From Amoebidium appalachense (taxonomy: Eukaryota; Ichthyosporea): a stretch of DNA of 64,000 bases. Positions 62,452-64,000 of the stretch are shown in pieces; position 1 is the first letter of the stretch, and each line of letters begins with the position of its first letter. The DNA lies in contig CAVNZM010000003.1 in the NCBI GenBank assembly GCA_963693365.1, positions 7,688,001 through 7,752,000 on the forward strand, read 5' to 3'. A model generated the notes under the pieces. The model saw only the letters and a program-made list of their open reading frames with translations. It ran no database searches and was not told the origin of the DNA. Both the position numbers and the translations under genes were made by a program.

Positions 62452-62891
62452 TTGTTTTCCCCACACATACACACACACATACAGACACACACCTCGCCCA
62501 GCTCCTTCTCCATCTTGCTCTGACTTTCTTCCAGCATTTTCCTCACCGACACCACCTCAGCACACGTTGCAGCCAATAACTCCGCCTGCTTTAAAAGTAA
62601 CTCCACCATTTGATTGGGCCCAACCACGCTATCTGATTGGCCAATCTTGGCCGACGGTTCTTCTGATTGGTCTAGATCTGGGGGTGTTGTTTGAGTGGCT
62701 GTCTCCACGAAGGTTTTTAATTGGTTTATCTCCTGGGGGGTTGATCGTGCTACCGTGGGAAGTGGAGATGCGGGAGGCCTAGGTTGGGCCAATGCTATTT
62801 TTGGGTTCTGGAGGCTTGTGCGTTCTATTTTTGGTGATCGGGCCACGGCTAGTTTTGTCTGCTGTGTCTCCCCTCCTGTCCGTTGAAACAT
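53506..62891 (-). CDS. 797-residue coiled-coil protein of unknown family
   Basis: Thirteen exons in transcript order: 62891-62493, 61861-61794, 61597-61434, 60365-59525, 59171-59045, 58617-58567, 57778-57708, 57266-57149, 56326-56234, 55790-55709, 54937-54879, 54416-54291, 53700-53506. Phases match at every junction. The acceptor of exon 5 and its donor (GTTAGA rather than GTGGGC) were chosen to keep phase. Residues 80-133 and about 170-210 are coiled coil (LSEAQAHISALKIELERRD). Residues 211-490 (exon 4) are Ser/Thr/Pro/Gln/Asn-rich and disordered, with a Pro run. The C-terminal 250 residues are charged helices (VMSKLEQLDKLDSILRKINK; VANIMYEKLSLELERHP; LTGLSGRELRAIYAALP) and end GGLLQELARRRPVFE, faintly like a WH2 motif. 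No catalytic domain. An intracellular scaffold, perhaps cytoskeletal, is plausible but unproven. Confidence 0.75.
53709..53860 (+). repeat. poly-G / GGGA tract in the last intron
   Basis: About 150 purine-only bases adjoin the 3' splice site of the last exon. On the sense strand this is the polypyrimidine tract, ending CCCCCCAG. Confidence 0.9.
54020..54200 (-). repeat. intronic repeat IR, divergent copy between coiled-coil exons 12 and 13
   Basis: The + strand text GCGGACAACATATTGCAGAG ... CAGAGAGCTCCCATCTTTCC aligns with CGGATAACACAATGCAGAAT ... CAGAGCCCATCCTC of the better copies, flanked by two poly-G tracts. Sense to its host gene. Confidence 0.55.
54549..54632 (+). repeat. (CA)n in a coiled-coil gene intron
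   Basis: About 80 bases of CA (GT on the sense strand). Confidence 0.95.
54960..55480. other. unique part of the intron between coiled-coil exons 10 and 11
   Basis: Non-repetitive intron DNA; no further exon is needed by the phase of the model and none is seen. Confidence 0.5.
55613..55700 (+). repeat. (CG)n joined to (CA)n touching a donor site
   Basis: On the sense strand the intron begins GTGTGTGGTGTGTGTGTGG and runs into (GT)n and then (CG)n (55631-55648). The microsatellite therefore starts at the splice donor of exon 10. Confidence 0.9.
56085..56165 (-). repeat. intronic repeat IR, partial copy
   Basis: GGAATATGCAATTTGATTAA, then GCCCATCCTCA on the + strand matches GAGTATGCATAATAAGCAGA, then GCCCATCCTCA of the best copies. 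Sense to the coiled-coil gene. Confidence 0.5.
56333..56393 (+). repeat. (GT)n forming the acceptor tract of coiled-coil exon 9
   Basis: On the sense strand (CA)n runs into CACCAG, the 3' splice site of exon 9 at 56327-56328. Confidence 0.9.
56435..57010 (-). repeat. intronic repeat IR, two to three tandem copies
   Basis: Copies at about 56435-56545, 56690-56885 and 56935-57010 lie in one intron, each next to a poly-G run. The middle copy is the fullest (TTATCCACAGCACCAGAGCTTCGACC and so on, read in parts on the + strand). All are sense to the coiled-coil gene. Confidence 0.7.
57590..57672 (+). repeat. G/GA-rich tract
   Basis: Purine-only tract within the intron between exons 7 and 8. Confidence 0.85.
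57850..58045 (-). repeat. intronic repeat IR, well preserved copy
   Basis: Differs from the 45735-45915 copy by only a few substitutions and a short indel over about 185 bases. It is bordered by poly-G on both sides. Sense to the coiled-coil gene. Confidence 0.85.
58385..58520 (+). repeat. poly-C and (CCCA)n
   Basis: Poly-C at 58405-58436 and 58497-58512 with ACCC repeats between. These are sense-strand G tracts, an exception to the C bias. Confidence 0.85.
60390..60446 (+). repeat. poly-G tract beside coiled-coil exon 4
   Basis: About 55 G, which on the sense strand is a poly-C close upstream of the CTTCAG acceptor. Confidence 0.9.
60618..61170. mobile_element. 553-bp foldback (MITE-like) element with TTAA ends
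   Basis: The two halves are inverted copies. The left end TTAAGGAGACTTGGGGGGATGG matches the reverse complement of the right end (61150-61170) with few differences. The match continues through CGATCGAGATCGACCAAATTCC and CTTTCAATAAAAACCCCATG to GAGAGAATGAACGCAGAAAC, about 180 bases per arm around a short unpaired centre (about 60840-60960). TTAA at both termini is the target-site signature of the piggyBac superfamily. It lies in the intron between exons 3 and 4 of the coiled-coil gene and has no coding capacity. Confidence 0.8.
61225..61423 (+). repeat. G-rich tract next to coiled-coil exon 3 donor
   Basis: Poly-G and GGGA blocks; on the sense strand poly-C begins a few bases after the donor GTGTGTTTGCA. 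Confidence 0.85.
62292..62446 (+). repeat. (CA)n in intron 1 of the coiled-coil gene
   Basis: Two long CA blocks. On the sense strand GT repeats begin at the donor of exon 1 itself (GAG|GTGTGTGTCTG). Confidence 0.95.
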
Positions 62892-62971
62892 GTCAGATGA
62901 AATTTGATAGTGTATGTTGCATTGGTTGTGCTCTTATAATGTAGTTGTACTGTTTTTTTACGTTTGTTTGC

Positions 62972-63310
<339 letters not shown>

Positions 63311-63835
63311 TGCTTTGGTTGGATACATGCACATGGGCGAGCTGGTGGGCACACGGGCAGCAGTGGCTACAGATTGTGCGTGTGTGTGTGTGGGGGGGGG
63401 AGGGGGGGGGGGGGGGGGGGGCAGCTACCAAAGGAGGAAACAAACTGAGAATCACAGGTGTAAAGGTAGTGGTGGGCTCATAGGTGGGTTTAAGGCCAGG
63501 AATCGGCTTTCTGACCACTTTTGATTGCACGTTTGGGGAGAGGGGGGAGCAGTAGTGATTCGCCAAATGTGAACACATGTCTTTGTGTGTGCACGTGCAG
63601 AGTTGATGGTCCGACATGGGTGGGGGTGGGGGGGGGGGGGGGGGGGAGGGGGGAGGATATTACCCAACATCCTTCGTAGGCGGGCCCCTATTGAATGCTG
63701 TGGGCGTGTTCGGTTTAGTAAGTACTGTATGTGGGCACGTGCATGGGTATGTGTGTGGTGTCCGTGTAGGTGTGTTCAGGTGTGTGTGTGTGTTTGTGCC
63801 CATGTCCGTGTGTGTGTGTGTTTGTGCCCATGTCC

Positions 63836-63884
<49 letters not shown>

Positions 63885-64000
63885 GGGGGGGAGGTGGGGA
63901 GGGAGGGGGGGAGAGGAGGGGAAGGGAGGGGGAGGGGGGAAGGCACGCATGTATGTTTGTGCTTGTGTGTACACATGCACGGGGTGCGTGTGAGGACCTT
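63311..64000. other. intergenic DNA to the window end, G-rich
   Basis: Poly-G tracts at 63391-63421, 63619-63645 and 63851-63885, and a duplicated GTTTGTGCCCATGTCCGTG at 63792 and 63820. No gene seen. Confidence 0.5.

Overview
The window is nuclear DNA of an intron-rich eukaryote, most likely a unicellular protist or early-branching opisthokont. It has GT-AG introns, a Golgi/ER cargo receptor of the Erv14/cornichon family, a SUMO-protease, a MYND zinc-finger protein, and a class C GPCR whose ectodomain resembles a bacterial solute-binding protein. That receptor architecture is known from amoebozoans, chytrids and other protists. The taxon cannot be fixed from sequence alone. Exons are of ordinary composition. 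Introns and intergenic DNA are saturated with poly-G/poly-C, (CA)n, (GA)n and compound (CA)n/(CG)n tracts, which create hundreds of spurious low-complexity ORFs. I see no rRNA, convincing tRNA, CRISPR array or transposase gene.

Layout: 1-1524, 3' part of a SUMO (Ulp1/SENP) protease gene, + strand. 2633-4030, intronless MYND protein, - strand. 4.4-10.4 kb, repeat-rich DNA with two dispersed repeat families. 10522-21626, a 14-exon receptor gene on + with solute-binding ectodomain, seven transmembrane helices and a cytoplasmic coiled coil. 22-24.5 kb, simple repeats. 24951-25585, a small secreted Cys-rich protein gene with a reading-frame break. 25.8-31 kb, tandem repeats and intergenic DNA. 31.1-42 kb, a roughly 4-kb unit repeated three times, each copy carrying an intronless secreted protein gene (- strand) with four CxxxC motifs. 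The middle copy is decayed and carries a 371-bp hAT-like insertion. 43564-49580, the five-exon cornichon/Erv14 gene (-). 50-53.5 kb, C/T-rich repeats, an actin gene fragment and a 33-36 bp repeat array. 53506-62891, a 13-exon gene (-) for an unrecognised 797-residue coiled-coil protein. 62.9-64 kb, GT/G repeats.

The exon models were built by hand: splice phases close exactly in the cornichon, receptor and coiled-coil genes, giving uninterrupted products of 134, 1389 and 797 residues. The most unusual signal is an intronic repeat family found in all three multi-exon genes, always in the sense orientation of its host gene. Next come splice sites built from microsatellites, a triplicated 3' splice site, a TTAA-flanked foldback element, and a CCAATCA heptamer that recurs in exons in more than one translation frame. 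The two transport-related genes (cornichon and the receptor) could act in the same secretory route, but nothing in the sequence links them directly.
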